From assembly GCF_041410465.1 (NCBI RefSeq), contig NZ_CP166961.1:2852001-2916000 (forward strand): DNA of 64,000 nt, in the 5' to 3' direction. The notes below the pieces were generated by a model. That model did no database searches, was not told the DNA's origin, and saw only the letters and a list, made by a program, of their open reading frames with translations. The DNA comes from Thalassotalea sp. 273M-4. GTDB lineage: Bacteria; Pseudomonadota; Gammaproteobacteria; Enterobacterales; Alteromonadaceae. Numbering within the stretch: the stretch's first letter is position 1; each line of letters starts with the position of its first letter. Shown in pieces: positions 49,707-64,000 of this stretch. Position numbers and translations under genes: made by a program.

Positions 49707-51815
49707 TTAGTAACCCAATCGAGATTGAGTAATTGCTTCTGCAACATTTTTTGGAGCTTCACTGTATTGTTGAAACTCCATCGAATAGGAGGCACGACCT
49801 TGGGTAGCACTACGTAAATCGGTAGCGTAACCAAACATTTCAGCCAGTGGCACAATGGCATTCACTAACTTCATTCCCGCCGGTCCTTCATCCATTCCTT
49901 CAATCATTCCACGACGACGATTTAAATCACCCACAACATCTCCCATGTTTTCTTCAGGAGTTGTTACTTCGACCTTCATCATCGGCTCTAATAAAACAGG
50001 GTTAGCTTTTAAAGCCCCCTCTTTAAAGCCCAATGAAGCAGCGACTTTAAATGCCATTTCATTGGAATCAACATCATGGAATGAACCATCAAATAACGTC
50101 ACTTTGATATCAAGCATAGGGAAGCCGGCTAACACGCCGTTATCCATTTGCTCAGCACAACCTTTTTCAACGGCGCCCCAATATTCACGAGGAACGGCAC
50201 CGCCAACGATTTCGCTTTCAAATTGAAAACCTTCGCCTTCGGCAAGAGGTTCCATTTTTAACCAAACGTGACCAAATTGACCGCGACCGCCAGACTGACG
50301 CACAAACTTGCCTTCTACTTCTACCGCTTTGCGGATAGTTTCGCGATAAGATACTTGTGGCTTACCAACGTTACAGTCAACTTTAAATTCGCGTTTCATT
50401 CGATCAACGATAATGTCTAGGTGAAGCTCACCCATACCAGAAATGATTGTCTGGCCTGTTTCGTCATCGGTTTCAACGCGGAAAGATGGATCTTCTGCCG
50501 CCAATTTACCTAAAGCAATACCCATTTTTTCTTGGTCTGCTTTGGTTTTTGGCTCTACGGCAACAGAGATTACAGGTTCTGGGAATTCCATACGCTCAAG
50601 GGTTATAACCTTGTTTGGATCACATAATGTATCACCAGTGGTTACGTCTTTTAAACCAATGAATGCTGCGATGTCACCAGCGCGAACTTCTTTGATTTCC
50701 TGACGGTCATTAGCGTGCATTTGTACAATACGGCCAATGCGTTCTTTTTTCGACTTAACCGGGTTGTATACGGAATCACCTGAATTAACCACACCTGAAT
50801 AAACACGAACAAACGTTAACGTGCCAACAAATGGGTCGGTTGCAATCTTAAATGCTAATGATGCGAAAGGCGCTTTATCATCGGCTTCACGAACACCTTC
50901 GGATTCATCTTTGTCATCATTAATACCGCGAATCGCTTCAACTTCTGTTGGCGAAGGCATGTATTCAATAACGCCATCAAGAACCGCTTGTACCCCTTTG
51001 TTTTTAAACGCAGAGCCACAAGTACAAAGAATGATTTCATTGTTTAAGGTGCGCTGTCTTAATCCCGTTTTGATTTCGTCTTCTGATAAGTCGCCTTCGT
51101 TAAGGTACTTATCCATTAACTCATCACTTGCTTCAGCCGCAGCTTCAACCATATGCTCACGCCATTCGTGGGCAAGATCTTGCATATCGGCTGGGATTTC
51201 TTCGTAAGAGAAAGTCATCCCCTGGTCTTCTTCATTCCAGTTGATTGCTTTCATTTTTAGAAGATCGACAACACCTTTAAATTCTTCTTCGGCACCAATT
51301 GCAATTTGGATTGGAACTGGATTGGCCCCAAGTCTGTCTTTCATTTGCTCAACAACGTTTAAGAAGTTGGCACCAGCACGGTCCATCTTATTGACGAAAA
51401 CCATACGTGGGACAGCATACTTTTCCATTTGTCGCCAAACGGTTTCGGTTTGAGGTTGTACACCTGAAGAAGCACAAAGAACAAGAACAGCACCATCAAG
51501 TACACGCAATGAACGCTCTACCTCAATGGTAAAATCAACGTGTCCTGGGGTGTCAATAATATTGATACGGTGCTCATCAAACTGACCTTGCATACCTCGC
51601 CAAAAACAGGTTGTCGCAGCAGATGTGATCGTGATGCCACGTTCTTGCTCCTGCTCCATCCAGTCCATGGTTGCAGCGCCATCGTGGACCTCACCAATTT
51701 TGTGAGATAAGCCGGTGTAGAAAAGTACCCTTTCCGTAGTCGTGGTTTTACCAGCATCTACGTGGGCGCAAATACCGATATTACGATAACGCTCTATTGG
51801 GGTTGTTCGAGCCAA
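49707..51815 (-). CDS. fusA: Elongation factor G (str operon copy)
   Basis: Translocase GTPase. Its 702 aa start [35 protein letters not shown], with [31 protein letters not shown] (switch I), [33 protein letters not shown] and the C-terminal [19 protein letters not shown]. This is the canonical EF-G, with high similarity to E. coli. Its codon use includes less favoured codons (AGG, ATA, CGA near the start), unlike fusA2. It lies between rpsG and tuf. Confidence 0.99.
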   Translation of the reverse strand: MARTTPIERYRNIGICAHVDAGKTTTTERVLFYTGLSHKIGEVHDGAATMDWMEQEQERGITITSAATTCFWRGMQGQFDEHRINIIDTPGHVDFTIEVERSLRVLDGAVLVLCASSGVQPQTETVWRQMEKYAVPRMVFVNKMDRAGANFLNVVEQMKDRLGANPVPIQIAIGAEEEFKGVVDLLKMKAINWNEEDQGMTFSYEEIPADMQDLAHEWREHMVEAAAEASDELMDKYLNEGDLSEDEIKTGLRQRTLNNEIILCTCGSAFKNKGVQAVLDGVIEYMPSPTEVEAIRGINDDKDESEGVREADDKAPFASLAFKIATDPFVGTLTFVRVYSGVVNSGDSVYNPVKSKKERIGRIVQMHANDRQEIKEVRAGDIAAFIGLKDVTTGDTLCDPNKVITLERMEFPEPVISVAVEPKTKADQEKMGIALGKLAAEDPSFRVETDDETGQTIISGMGELHLDIIVDRMKREFKVDCNVGKPQVSYRETIRKAVEVEGKFVRQSGGRGQFGHVWLKMEPLAEGEGFQFESEIVGGAVPREYWGAVEKGCAEQMDNGVLAGFPMLDIKVTLFDGSFHDVDSNEMAFKVAASLGFKEGALKANPVLLEPMMKVEVTTPEENMGDVVGDLNRRRGMIEGMDEGPAGMKLVNAIVPLAEMFGYATDLRSATQGRASYSMEFQQYSEAPKNVAEAITQSRLGY

Positions 51816-51872
51816 AATAATGTCCTCTTTCTAAGGTTGTTAGTGCTTTTAGTTGCCTTAGATTGCAGAAAA

Positions 51873-51896
51873 GGATAGCTACTAATGTAGCTATCC
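51873..51896 (-). promoter_or_regulatory. Perfect hairpin between rpsG and fusA
   Basis: GGATAGCTAC-atta-GTAGCTATCC on the minus strand: a 10-bp perfect stem with tetraloop in the 89-base intercistronic gap. No T run follows, so it is more likely a processing or translational-control element than a terminator. Confidence 0.55.
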
Positions 51897-51904
51897 AGAT
51901 GTTA

Positions 51905-52378
51905 TTACCAGCGGTAATGTGCGAACGCTTTGTTCGCTTCAGCCATACGGTGAACGTCTTCACGTTTCTTAACAGCTGAACCTTTGTTGTCAGACGCATC
52001 TAGCATTTCGTTTGCTAGGCGCTGAGCCATTGATTTTTCACCACGTTTACGAGCAGCTTCAACTAACCAACGCATGGCTAGAGCATTACGACGAACTGGA
52101 CGAACTTCAACTGGCACTTGATAAGTAGAACCACCTACACGGCGAGATTTAACCTCAACCTGTGGACGGATGTTATCTAGAGCAACTTCGAAAAGCTCTA
52201 AATGTTCTTTATCTTTTTGCTTGTCAGCTAAAATGTCTAATGCACCGTAAACAATTTTTTCTGCTGTAGATTTTTTACCATCAACCATAAGGATGTTGAT
52301 GAATTTCGCTAAAAGTTCACTATGGAACTTCGGATCAGGTAAAATTTTACGCTGTCCTACGACACGTCTTCTTGGCAT
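51905..52378 (-). CDS. rpsG: 30S ribosomal protein S7
   Basis: Primary assembly protein of the 30S head and, in E. coli, the autogenous repressor of the str operon at the rpsL-rpsG gap. It starts [48 protein letters not shown]. The beta-hairpin ends [35 protein letters not shown]. It has 157 aa. The 84-base gap to rpsL would hold the S7 site; I did not model it. Confidence 0.99.
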   Translation of the reverse strand: MPRRRVVGQRKILPDPKFHSELLAKFINILMVDGKKSTAEKIVYGALDILADKQKDKEHLELFEVALDNIRPQVEVKSRRVGGSTYQVPVEVRPVRRNALAMRWLVEAARKRGEKSMAQRLANEMLDASDNKGSAVKKREDVHRMAEANKAFAHYRW

Positions 52379-52462
52379 TTTTCAATACTCCGATAGTATT
52401 TCAGGAATTTCCCAAAACAATAGTTAATTTAAAGTTGTTTGGCCTTACTTGACGGAGTTCCG

Positions 52463-52837
52463 TTAAGATTTAGGGCGCTTAGCACCGTACTTAGAACGGC
52501 CTTGTCTTCTGTCGTTAACACCAGAACAGTCTAGTGCACCACGAACGGTGTGGTAACGCACACCTGGTAAATCTTTAACACGACCACCGCGGATTAAGAT
52601 AACGCTGTGCTCTTGTAAGTTGTGACCTTCACCACCAATGTAAGAAGTTACTTCGTAGCCGTTAGTTAAACGTACACGAGCTACTTTACGTAGTGCTGAG
52701 TTTGGTTTCTTTGGTGTAGTTGTATACACACGAGTACATACGCCACGACGTTGTGGACAAGCTTGTAACGCAGGTACGTTACTTTTTGTTACTTGTCTAA
52801 CACGTGGTTTACGTACTAGTTGGTTAATAGTTGCCAT
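52463..52837 (-). CDS. rpsL: 30S ribosomal protein S12
   Basis: Decoding-site protein. It starts [63 protein letters not shown]. The lysines where streptomycin-resistance changes occur (TPKKPNS and [13 protein letters not shown]) are wild type, and the aspartate methylthiolated by RimO is present (KDLPG). It has 124 aa as in E. coli. It is the first gene of the str operon. Confidence 0.99.
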   Translation of the reverse strand: MATINQLVRKPRVRQVTKSNVPALQACPQRRGVCTRVYTTTPKKPNSALRKVARVRLTNGYEVTSYIGGEGHNLQEHSVILIRGGRVKDLPGVRYHTVRGALDCSGVNDRRQGRSKYGAKRPKS

Positions 52838-52918
52838 TAATGGGCTCCTGGTTAGTTAAATTTGTGCTTATATCACAGTTTTTTTCTGTAACTTTCACAC
52901 GCTCATAAACGTGAAAAA

Positions 52919-52944
52919 CCGCGACCCTACGTTGAGGGTCGCGG
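52919..52944 (-). promoter_or_regulatory. str leader hairpin with T run
   Basis: CCGCGACCCT and AGGGTCGCGG form a 10-bp perfect stem on the minus strand, followed by TTTTT. It begins at the predicted transcription start of the str promoter, the same arrangement as I recall for E. coli rpsL (promoter, then a stem and T run at the start of the leader). It may also serve as a terminator for rpoC read-through. Confidence 0.7.
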
Positions 52945-52945
52945 A

Positions 52946-52974
52946 ATTTTATAGGTGATGCACCTTACTGTCAA
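52946..52974 (-). promoter_or_regulatory. str operon promoter (rpsL)
   Basis: Minus strand TTGACA (52969-52974), exactly 17 bases, TAAAAT (52946-52951), then the GC-rich discriminator TCCGCGACCC. This is a near-consensus sigma-70 promoter with the stringent-type discriminator, about 110 bases upstream of rpsL. Confidence 0.88.
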
Positions 52975-52980
52975 GTTCTA

Positions 52981-53012
52981 GCGCAAAAGATCCTTGATCT
53001 TTTTTGTTGCGC
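52981..53012 (-). terminator. Hairpin after rpoC, possible terminator
   Basis: GCGCAA...AAAAGATC pairs with GATCTTTT...GCGC on the minus strand, about 30 bases after the rpoC stop and just upstream of the str promoter. The T run is inside the stem, so efficiency is uncertain. Confidence 0.5.
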
Positions 53013-53043
53013 TATGATCTTTTCAGTGTTCTAAACGCGTTGA

Positions 53044-57258
<4,215 letters not shown>

Positions 57259-57342
57259 ACTCTGTCTCCTGTCGGAGTTAACATCAAAGGAGGGCTACGC
57301 CCTCCCTGTATTCTGTCGGGAACCTTTAGCTAGGCTAATCGG

Positions 57343-60300
57343 TTATTCCTGATCCAATTCGATATTGATACCTAACGAACGGATTTCTTTCAACAATACG
57401 TTGAACGATTCAGGCATACCTGGTTCCATACGGTGATCACCATCAACAAGGTTTTTGTACATTTTAGTACGACCGTTAACGTCATCTGATTTCACCGTTA
57501 GCATCTCTTGCAGGGTATAAGCAGCACCGTATGCTTCTAATGCCCATACTTCCATCTCACCGAAACGCTGACCACCAAATTGAGCTTTACCACCCAATGG
57601 TTGCTGAGTAACAAGTGAGTAAGAACCTGTAGAACGCGCATGCATTTTGTCGTCTACTAAGTGGTTCAGTTTCAGCATGTACATGTAACCAACGGTTACT
57701 GGACGCTCAAACGCACGACCAGTACGGCCATCATATAAGGTGAACTGGCCACTTTCTGGCATGTCCGCTAAACGGAATAGCTCTTTGATCTCTTTCTCTG
57801 CTGCACCATCGAATGCTGGTGTTGCAATTGGAAGACCTGCGCGCAAGTTGTCTGCTAAACGCAATACTTCGTCGTCAGAGAAACTGTCAATGTCAACTTC
57901 CTGATGCGAGTTACCTACGTTGTAAACTTCTTTTAAGAACCCACGAAGCTTGATCAGCTCTTGTTGTTCTTTCAACATACGGTCAATCTTTTCACCGATA
58001 CCGCGTGCAGCCATACCTAAGTGAGTTTCAAGGATCTGACCGATGTTCATACGTGAAGGTACACCTAGCGGGTTAAGAACGATGTCTACTGGCTCACCAT
58101 TCTTGTCGTATGGCATATCTTCCACAGGAACAACGTTAGAAATAACACCCTTGTTACCGTGACGACCCGCCATCTTATCACCTGGTTGTAGGCGACGTTT
58201 TACCGCAAGGTAAACTTTAACAATCTTAAGAACGCCTGGTGCTAAATCGTCACCTTGAGTGATCTTACGACGTTTCACTTCAAACTTCTTATCAAAGTCT
58301 TGTTTAATCGCGTCATACTGCTCTGCGATTTGCTCAAGTTCAGTTTGTTGTGCTTCATCGCTTAAGCTTTGGTTTAACCATTTGTCACGAGACATACCGT
58401 TAAGGTCTGATTCGTTGAAACCAGCGCTTAGAAGCAATTTCTTCGCACGTGCATAAATGCCATCTTCAAGAATGCTAAACTCATCACCCAAGTCTTTCTT
58501 AACTTGTTTCAGTTGCATTTCTTCAATTTCAAGTGCACGAGCATCTTTCTCTACACCATCTCGGGTAAAGATTTGTACATCGATGATGGTACCTGATACT
58601 GAGTTTGGTACACGTAAAGAGCTGTCTTTAACGTCAGCGGCTTTCTCACCGAAGATAGCACGTAATAGTTTTTCTTCTGGGGTTAACTGGGTTTCACCTT
58701 TAGGTGTAACTTTACCTACAAGGATGTCACCACCGTTAACTTCTGCACCAATGTAAACAACACCTGACTCATCAAGTTTGCTAAGCGCAGATTCACCTAC
58801 GTTAGGGATATCTGAAGTAATTTCTTCAGCACCTAACTTGGTGTCACGAGCGATACAAGATAATTCCTGAATATGAATAGTGGTGAAACGATCTTCTTTC
58901 GTTACACGCTCAGAAATCAACATTGAATCCTCGAAGTTATAACCATTCCACGGCATGAACGCGATACGCATGTTTTGACCTAGAGCCAACTCACCTAAAT
59001 CGGTAGAAGGGCCATCAGCTAAAACATCACCACGTTGTACCGGCTCACCAACATTACACGTAGGACGTTGGTTGATACATGTGTTTTGGTTAGAACGAGT
59101 GTATTTTGTTAAGTTGTAGATATCGATACCGGCTTCACCAGGTACCATTTCATTTTCGTTAACACGAACAACAATACGAGACGCATCGACATAATCTACC
59201 ACACCACCACGTTTGGCTACGGCGGTTACACCTGAGTCAACAGCGATGGTTTTTTCCATACCTGTACCCACTAAAGGCTTATCAGCTTTTAATGTTGGTA
59301 CCGCTTGACGTTGCATGTTCGCACCCATCAAGGCACGGTTAGCATCATCGTGCTCTAGGAATGGAATAAGTGATGCCGCCACAGAGATGATCTGCTGTGG
59401 AGATACATCCATATACTGAACTTGCTCTGAAGACATAAGAGTAAATTCGTTCTTATGACGACAGTTTACTAGACCTTCAACAAGTTTGTTGTTGGTATCA
59501 ACTTCAGCGTTTGCCTGAGCGATAACAAAGTTACCTTCTTCGATAGCAGATAAGTAATCGATTTCATCGGTTACTACGCCATCGACTACCTTACGATAAG
59601 GGGTTTCAAGGAAACCGTAATCGTTGGTACGCGCATAACAAGATAACGAGTTGATCAAACCGATGTTTGGACCTTCAGGCGTTTCGATTGGACATACACG
59701 ACCGTAATGGGTTGGGTGAACATCTCGAACCTCGAAACCAGCACGTTCACGCGTTAGACCACCTGGGCCTAAGGCAGAGATACGACGTTTGTGCGTTACT
59801 TCTGATAACGGGTTGTTTTGGTCCATAAATTGTGACAATTGTGAAGAACCAAAGAATTCTTTAACCGCTGCAGAAATAGGTTTTGCATTGATCAAGTCTT
59901 GAGGCATGATGGCATCAAGGTCACCTAGTGATAAACGCTCACGAACGGCACGTTCAACACGAACTAAACCAACTCGGAATTGGTTTTCAGCCATTTCACC
60001 AACAGAACGAATACGACGGTTACCTAAGTGATCGATATCGTCCACTTCGCCTTTACCATCACGAATTGAGATCAATGTTTTCATAACATCGATAATATCG
60101 TCTTTTGATAGTACGCCTTCACCTGTGCTCTCATCACGACCAACACGACGGTTGAACTTCATACGACCAACAGTTGAAAGGTCGTAACGCTCGTCAGAGA
60201 AGAAAAGGTTGTCAAATAATGCTTCAGCCGCATCTTTTGTCGGTGGCTCACCTGGGCGCATCATACGGTAGATTTCAACTAAGGCTTCTAAACGGTTAGT

Positions 60301-61371
60301 TGAGCTGTCGATACGTAAGGTGTCAGACATGTATGAACCACAATCGAATTCATTCATGTATAAAGTGTCAAACTCTTTGTAACCCGCTTCTGATAATTCA
60401 GCTAACAATTCTAATGTTAACTCAGTGTTTGCTTCAGCAATCACTTCACCAGTGCTTTTGTTAACGTAATCTTTAGCTAATGAACGACCTACAATATAGT
60501 CTGCAGGTACTTCTAATGTAGATACGTTTTCTTTGTCTAGAGTTTTAATGTGACGAGCCGTGATACGACGGCCCTGTTCTACTAATACGTCGCCGTTTGG
60601 TAATTTAATGTCGAACGTTGCAGTTTCACCACGTAAACGATCAGGCACAAGCTCCATAACTAGCTTGTTTTTCTTAATTTCAAAACGGGTAGTATCAAAG
60701 AAGGTCTCTAGGATTTCTTCTGTTGAGTACTCAAGTGCACGCAAAATAATAGATGCAGGCAATTTACGACGACGGTCGATACGTACGAACAGGTTGTCTT
60801 TTGGATCAAATTCAAAGTCTAACCATGAACCACGGTATGGGATCACTCGGGCATTGTATAAAACTTTACCTGAAGAGTGGGTTTTACCTTTATCATGATC
60901 GAAGAAAACACCAGGTGAACGGTGTAATTGAGAAACAATAACACGCTCTGTACCGTTGATAACAAAAGTACCATTTTCAGTCATTAATGGGATTTCACCC
61001 ATGTAGACTTCTTGTTCTTTAATATCTTTAACTGTACCAGCAGCGGCTTCTTTATCATAAATAACTAAGCGCAGTTTTACACGCAATGCCGCAGAATAAG
61101 TTACGCCACGGATTTGACATTCTTTAACGTCAAATAATGGCTCACCTAAACGGTAGCTTACGTACTGTAATTCTGAACTACCAGAATAACTTTTAATTGG
61201 GAAAACACTGCGAAATGCGGCTTCTAAGCCTACTTCACCAGTAGTGTCGATATCAATAAACTTACGGAAGGATTCAAGTTGGATCGATAAAAGAAATGGA
61301 TAATCCATAACTTTTTCGCTTTTACCAAAGTCCTTTCTAATTCGTTTCTTCTCAGAATAAGAGTAAACCAT
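57343..61371 (-). CDS. rpoB: DNA-directed RNA polymerase subunit beta
   Basis: Beta subunit of RNA polymerase. A start at 61371 ([35 protein letters not shown]) gives 1342 aa, the E. coli length; a longer frame upstream adds 21 residues with no family match. The rifampicin-binding region [32 protein letters not shown] is wild type at the common resistance positions. The C-terminal switch region includes [34 protein letters not shown] lies upstream of the start. Confidence 0.99.
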   Translation of the reverse strand: MVYSYSEKKRIRKDFGKSEKVMDYPFLLSIQLESFRKFIDIDTTGEVGLEAAFRSVFPIKSYSGSSELQYVSYRLGEPLFDVKECQIRGVTYSAALRVKLRLVIYDKEAAAGTVKDIKEQEVYMGEIPLMTENGTFVINGTERVIVSQLHRSPGVFFDHDKGKTHSSGKVLYNARVIPYRGSWLDFEFDPKDNLFVRIDRRRKLPASIILRALEYSTEEILETFFDTTRFEIKKNKLVMELVPDRLRGETATFDIKLPNGDVLVEQGRRITARHIKTLDKENVSTLEVPADYIVGRSLAKDYVNKSTGEVIAEANTELTLELLAELSEAGYKEFDTLYMNEFDCGSYMSDTLRIDSSTNRLEALVEIYRMMRPGEPPTKDAAEALFDNLFFSDERYDLSTVGRMKFNRRVGRDESTGEGVLSKDDIIDVMKTLISIRDGKGEVDDIDHLGNRRIRSVGEMAENQFRVGLVRVERAVRERLSLGDLDAIMPQDLINAKPISAAVKEFFGSSQLSQFMDQNNPLSEVTHKRRISALGPGGLTRERAGFEVRDVHPTHYGRVCPIETPEGPNIGLINSLSCYARTNDYGFLETPYRKVVDGVVTDEIDYLSAIEEGNFVIAQANAEVDTNNKLVEGLVNCRHKNEFTLMSSEQVQYMDVSPQQIISVAASLIPFLEHDDANRALMGANMQRQAVPTLKADKPLVGTGMEKTIAVDSGVTAVAKRGGVVDYVDASRIVVRVNENEMVPGEAGIDIYNLTKYTRSNQNTCINQRPTCNVGEPVQRGDVLADGPSTDLGELALGQNMRIAFMPWNGYNFEDSMLISERVTKEDRFTTIHIQELSCIARDTKLGAEEITSDIPNVGESALSKLDESGVVYIGAEVNGGDILVGKVTPKGETQLTPEEKLLRAIFGEKAADVKDSSLRVPNSVSGTIIDVQIFTRDGVEKDARALEIEEMQLKQVKKDLGDEFSILEDGIYARAKKLLLSAGFNESDLNGMSRDKWLNQSLSDEAQQTELEQIAEQYDAIKQDFDKKFEVKRRKITQGDDLAPGVLKIVKVYLAVKRRLQPGDKMAGRHGNKGVISNVVPVEDMPYDKNGEPVDIVLNPLGVPSRMNIGQILETHLGMAARGIGEKIDRMLKEQQELIKLRGFLKEVYNVGNSHQEVDIDSFSDDEVLRLADNLRAGLPIATPAFDGAAEKEIKELFRLADMPESGQFTLYDGRTGRAFERPVTVGYMYMLKLNHLVDDKMHARSTGSYSLVTQQPLGGKAQFGGQRFGEMEVWALEAYGAAYTLQEMLTVKSDDVNGRTKMYKNLVDGDHRMEPGMPESFNVLLKEIRSLGINIELDQE

Positions 61372-61554
61372 GGGTTCCTCATCTTGCTGGTTATGGCCGG
61401 ATCTGTCTGTAAAGACAGGAATAAATCTAAACAATTACCTAATTTGAACGCAAATCTTAATTGTTAAATTTAAGTAATGTTTAATAATGCACTGTTTTGA
61501 TTTAAAAAAAAACCAAATATTTTTAGTTTTAAAAAAAATCGTTATCTTTAGCGC

Positions 61555-61584
61555 AAAAAGGCCGGTGACAAAAAATCACCAGCC
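61555..61584 (-). terminator. rplL-rpoB attenuator
   Basis: Minus strand GGCTGGTGA-ttttttg-TCACCGGCC (one G-T pair) followed by TTTTT. It lies in the 253-base gap between rplL and rpoB, where E. coli has a partial terminator that lowers rpoBC relative to rplJL. Confidence 0.8.
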
Positions 61585-61604
61585 ATTGCCCAAATATTAG
61601 GCAG

Positions 61605-61628
61605 ATAATCTGTCAAAAGACAGATTAT
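61605..61628 (-). promoter_or_regulatory. Hairpin over the rplL stop codon
   Basis: ATAATCTGTC-tttt-GACAGATTAT: a 10-bp perfect stem that includes the rplL stop codon (61625-61627). It is possibly an RNase III-type processing site or part of the rplL-rpoB control region. Confidence 0.6.
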
Positions 61629-61993
61629 TTGATTTCAACCGTAGCACCGGCAGCTTCAAGTTCTTCTTTAAGAGCTTCAGCTTCTTCTTTAGATACGCCT
61701 TCTTTGATAGCTTTAGGAGCAGCTTCAACTAACTCTTTAGCTTCTTTAAGACCTAGGCCAGTAGCACCACGTACTGCTTTGATTACAGCAACTTTCTTCT
61801 CGCCGAATGAAGCAAGAACTACGTCGAATTCAGTTTGCTCAGCAGCAGCTGCACCAGCATCGCCACCAACAACAGCAACAGCTGCAGCAGCAGAAACGCC
61901 GAATTTTTCTTCCATTGCTTCTACTAGTTCAACAACATCCATTACAGACATTTCTGCAATAGCATTTAAGATATCATCTTTAGAGATAGACAT
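61625..61993 (-). CDS. rplL: 50S ribosomal protein L7/L12
   Basis: Multi-copy stalk protein that recruits translation factors. It starts [41 protein letters not shown]. An alanine-rich hinge leads to the globular domain [33 protein letters not shown]. With the start at 61993 it has 122 aa (121 in E. coli); an ATG two codons earlier (61999) is also possible. It lies 69 bases after rplJ. Confidence 0.98.
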   Translation of the reverse strand: MSISKDDILNAIAEMSVMDVVELVEAMEEKFGVSAAAAVAVVGGDAGAAAAEQTEFDVVLASFGEKKVAVIKAVRGATGLGLKEAKELVEAAPKAIKEGVSKEEAEALKEELEAAGATVEIK

Positions 61994-62068
61994 ATTCATC
62001 TTTCCTATTTAAAAAAACAGCCAACACGCTGTTATGTATAACTATATAAATACAAGCTAACAGCGCAA

Positions 62069-62563
62069 TTAAGCTGCTTCTTGCTCTTTCTGATCGCGAA
62101 TTGCAGCAATAGTACGGGCAAGTTTGCCTGCAGATGCTTCTTTCATAGCGCTCATTAAACGTGCAATTGCTTCGTCGTAAGTTGGAAGTTTCGCTAGTAC
62201 TGAAACGTCAACTGCGTTACCTTCGAATGCTGCTGCTTTAAGTTCTAAGTTTTCGTTAGTTTTAGCGAAATCTGAGAACAAACGAGCTGCGGCACCTGGG
62301 TGTTCGTTAGAGAATGCAATTAGTGAAGGACCAACTAAAGAATCTTTGATAGATTCAAACTGAGTACCTTCTAAAGCGCGACGTGCTAAGGTGTTACGAA
62401 CAACTTTCATCCATACACCGTTTTCACGTGCTTCTTTACGTAAAACAGTAATTGCATCAACTGTAACACCGCGAGAGTCTGCGATTACAACTGATTGAGC
62501 GCCAGCAGCCGCTTCTTGAACTTCAGCAACAATTGCTTTTTTATCATCAAGATTGATAGCCAT
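62069..62563 (-). CDS. rplJ: 50S ribosomal protein L10
   Basis: Base of the L7/L12 stalk; the L10-L12 complex represses its own operon. From [19 protein letters not shown] the sequence includes [40 protein letters not shown] and ends in the L12-binding helix ([29 protein letters not shown]). The start at 62563 gives 164 aa (165 in E. coli), with CAGGAG upstream. The longer upstream frame is the leader, not coding. Confidence 0.98.
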   Translation of the reverse strand: MAINLDDKKAIVAEVQEAAAGAQSVVIADSRGVTVDAITVLRKEARENGVWMKVVRNTLARRALEGTQFESIKDSLVGPSLIAFSNEHPGAAARLFSDFAKTNENLELKAAAFEGNAVDVSVLAKLPTYDEAIARLMSAMKEASAGKLARTIAAIRDQKEQEAA

Positions 62564-62624
62564 TGGCTTTAACTCCTGGTTCAACCGGATAAACCGGTAA
62601 TTAAAACTCCTAAACAAACAATCT

Positions 62625-62770
62625 CATTTGTCTAGGCCATTACGGCGAGAGCCAGGTATTTAAGGAAATTCTTAATACTTGGGTAACACCATCTACGTAG
62701 GAAATTAAGTCATTATTACCACACTCATAAAGTGCTTAAGGCTTTAATCACACCTACGGTCTTGGACGGG
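62625..62770 (-). promoter_or_regulatory. L10 leader (rplJ autoregulatory RNA)
   Basis: The minus-strand leader holds CGTCCAAGACCGTAGGTG, then CCTACGTAGATGGTG, and further on CTCTCGCCGTAATGG. These match, as I recall them, the conserved blocks of the E. coli L10 leader (CGTCCAAGACCGCAGG... CCTGCGTAGACGGTG...). The paired CCGTAGG/CCTACG segments fit the L10-L12 binding fold. Folding was not computed. Confidence 0.75.
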
Positions 62771-62848
62771 AGCAGAGTAAACAAAGAAATCTATCTCCTT
62801 GTAGTATGCTAAACATACCCTCTGCACCTACCAAATTTTAGGGGCGAA

Positions 62849-62877
62849 ATTATAGTCTAATTTCTCCCCCTTGTAAA
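62849..62877 (-). promoter_or_regulatory. rplJ promoter
   Basis: Minus strand TTTACA (62872-62877), exactly 17 bases, TATAAT (62849-62854), then TTCGCCCC as discriminator. It is just after the rplA stop (62884), so rplJL-rpoBC have their own start. Confidence 0.85.
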
Positions 62878-62883
62878 CGACAA

Positions 62884-63582
62884 TTAGATGTCAGATAACG
62901 AACTTTGAGCGATAGCTACACCAGCACCCATAGTTGTTGAAAGACTGATCTTCTTGAAGTAAGCACCTTTAGCTTGAGCTGGCTTAGCTTTCTTAAGAGC
63001 AGCCAATAAAGCAACAAGGTTTTCTTCTAATTGTGCGTTTTCGAAATCTACCTTACCGATAGTGGTATGGATGATACCGTTCTTGTCGTTACGGTAACGA
63101 ACCTGACCAGCTTTTGCGTTTTGTACCGCAGTAGCTACGTCTGGAGTTACAGTACCAACTTTAGGGTTAGGCATAAGACCACGTGGACCTAGAACCTGAC
63201 CTAGTTGGCCAACAACACGCATTGCGTCTGGAGTAGCGATAACAACGTCAAAGTTCATTTCGCCTTTCTTAACTTGCTCAGCTAAGTCTTCCATACCAAC
63301 GATATCTGCACCAGCTTCTTTAGCTTTCTCAACGTTAGCACCTTGAGTAAATACTGCAACGCGAACGTCACGACCAGTACCGTTTGGTAGTACAGCTGCA
63401 CCACGTACGTTTTGGTCTGATTTACGAGCATCAATGCCAAGGTTTACAGAAACATCTACACTTTCTTTGAAGTTAGCTGTTGCTAGTTCTTTCAACAAAG
63501 CTAATGCTTCATTGATTTCATATTCTTTTAAAACGTCTACTTTTTCACGGATAAGACGAGCGCGTTTTGATAATTTAGCCAT
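62884..63582 (-). CDS. rplA: 50S ribosomal protein L1
   Basis: L1-stalk protein that moves deacylated tRNA out of the E site and represses the rplKA operon in E. coli. It starts [27 protein letters not shown]. The signature region [55 protein letters not shown] is intact. It has 232 aa (234 in E. coli). It lies three bases after rplK. Confidence 0.99.
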   Translation of the reverse strand: MAKLSKRARLIREKVDVLKEYEINEALALLKELATANFKESVDVSVNLGIDARKSDQNVRGAAVLPNGTGRDVRVAVFTQGANVEKAKEAGADIVGMEDLAEQVKKGEMNFDVVIATPDAMRVVGQLGQVLGPRGLMPNPKVGTVTPDVATAVQNAKAGQVRYRNDKNGIIHTTIGKVDFENAQLEENLVALLAALKKAKPAQAKGAYFKKISLSTTMGAGVAIAQSSLSDI

Positions 63583-63585
63583 TGA

Positions 63586-64000
63586 TTAGTCCTCTACCAC
63601 TAAACCCATTGCACGAGCAGAGCCGGCAATTGTACGCACTGCAGCTTCCATTGAGCCAGCAGTTAGATCAGGTTCTTTCATCTTAACGATTTCTTCAAGT
63701 TGAGCTGTAGTAACAGTACCAACTTTCTCAGTGTTAGGACGACCTGAACCGCTCTTGATACCAGCAGCTTTCTTAAGTAAGTAAGAAGCAGGTGGAGTCT
63801 TAGTTTCAAAAGTGAAAGAACGATCGTTGTACACAGTAATAACTACTGGTACTGGAGCGCCTTTGTCTAATGAATCTGTTTTTGCGTTGAACGCTTTACA
63901 GAATTCCATGATGTTTACACCGTGTTGACCTAGTGCAGGACCAACTGGTGGTGACGGGTTAGCTGCACCAGCAGCAACCTGTAGCTTGATTAAAGCTTGG
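63586..64000 (-). CDS. rplK: 50S ribosomal protein L11, 5' end outside the window
   Basis: GTPase-centre protein needed for RelA activation. The visible part begins [37 protein letters not shown], continues with the rRNA-binding domain [39 protein letters not shown] and ends [10 protein letters not shown]. About ten N-terminal residues lie beyond the window; the internal methionine at 63909 is not the start. It is followed directly by rplA. Confidence 0.97.
   Translation of the reverse strand, partial: QALIKLQVAAGAANPSPPVGPALGQHGVNIMEFCKAFNAKTDSLDKGAPVPVVITVYNDRSFTFETKTPPASYLLKKAAGIKSGSGRPNTEKVGTVTTAQLEEIVKMKEPDLTAGSMEAAVRTIAGSARAMGLVVED

Overview
The window is a chromosomal segment of a low-GC marine gammaproteobacterium. 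I infer Alteromonadales and probably Colwelliaceae (Thalassotalea/Colwellia-like). The reasons are the gammaproteobacterial ribosomal gene order, the groES-fxsA, prkB-yhfA and trmA-fabR neighbourhoods, an argD-astA-astD arginine block, a PEP-CTERM protein and a second EF-G (FusA2). No search was run, so the genus is a guess.

Layout. 1-9 kb holds housekeeping genes: groES (cut by the edge) with a sigma-32 promoter, fxsA, cutA-dsbD, aroQ-accB-accC, a small cysteine-motif protein, a PEP-CTERM secreted protein, a MOSC protein and pabA/trpG. 9.4-14.3 kb holds arginine metabolism: argD/astC, astA, astD and a DUF1338 enzyme, with a 30-bp perfect dyad over the argD promoter. OsmC/YhfA and PrkB follow. 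16.1-31.4 kb, all on the minus strand, is the S10-spc-alpha superoperon from rpsJ to rplQ. It includes rpmD and rpmJ and several recognisable leader elements (S10 attenuator, S4-binding alpha leader). 32-42.7 kb holds uvrA, a fadH-type dienoyl-CoA reductase, trmA, fabR divergent from a fatty-acid desaturase with a FabR-like operator, two lipoprotein genes and mscS. 43-48 kb holds tuf (copy 1), fusA2, a DUF3291 protein and a chalcone-isomerase-like protein. 48.4-64 kb, minus strand, is the rplK-rplA-rplJ-rplL-rpoB-rpoC-rpsL-rpsG-fusA-tuf series, with the L10 leader, an rplL-rpoB attenuator and the str promoter. rplK is cut by the window end.

The most unusual object is at about 25.1-26.45 kb, inside the ribosomal superoperon between rpsQ and rplN. 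The 3' end of rpsQ together with its downstream intrinsic terminator has been tandemly amplified. Six decayed copies of the rpsQ tail and six terminator hairpins, all facing the direction of transcription, lie in units of about 200-233 bp. About 0.5 kb of promoter-bearing DNA then leads into rplN. The S10 and spc operons are therefore physically separated by an array of terminators. Other notable items are a 44-bp relic of a tuf 3' end beside tuf copy 1, thirteen perfect copies of an 8-bp repeat directly after uvrA, and the fusA2 gene with ribosomal-type codon use and a GC-rich promoter discriminator.

Functionally the window is dominated by translation and transcription machinery: about 29 ribosomal proteins, RNA polymerase alpha, beta and beta', SecY, two EF-Tu and two EF-G. 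Side blocks cover fatty-acid synthesis and remodelling (accBC, fabR-desaturase, fadH), arginine turnover and envelope functions.
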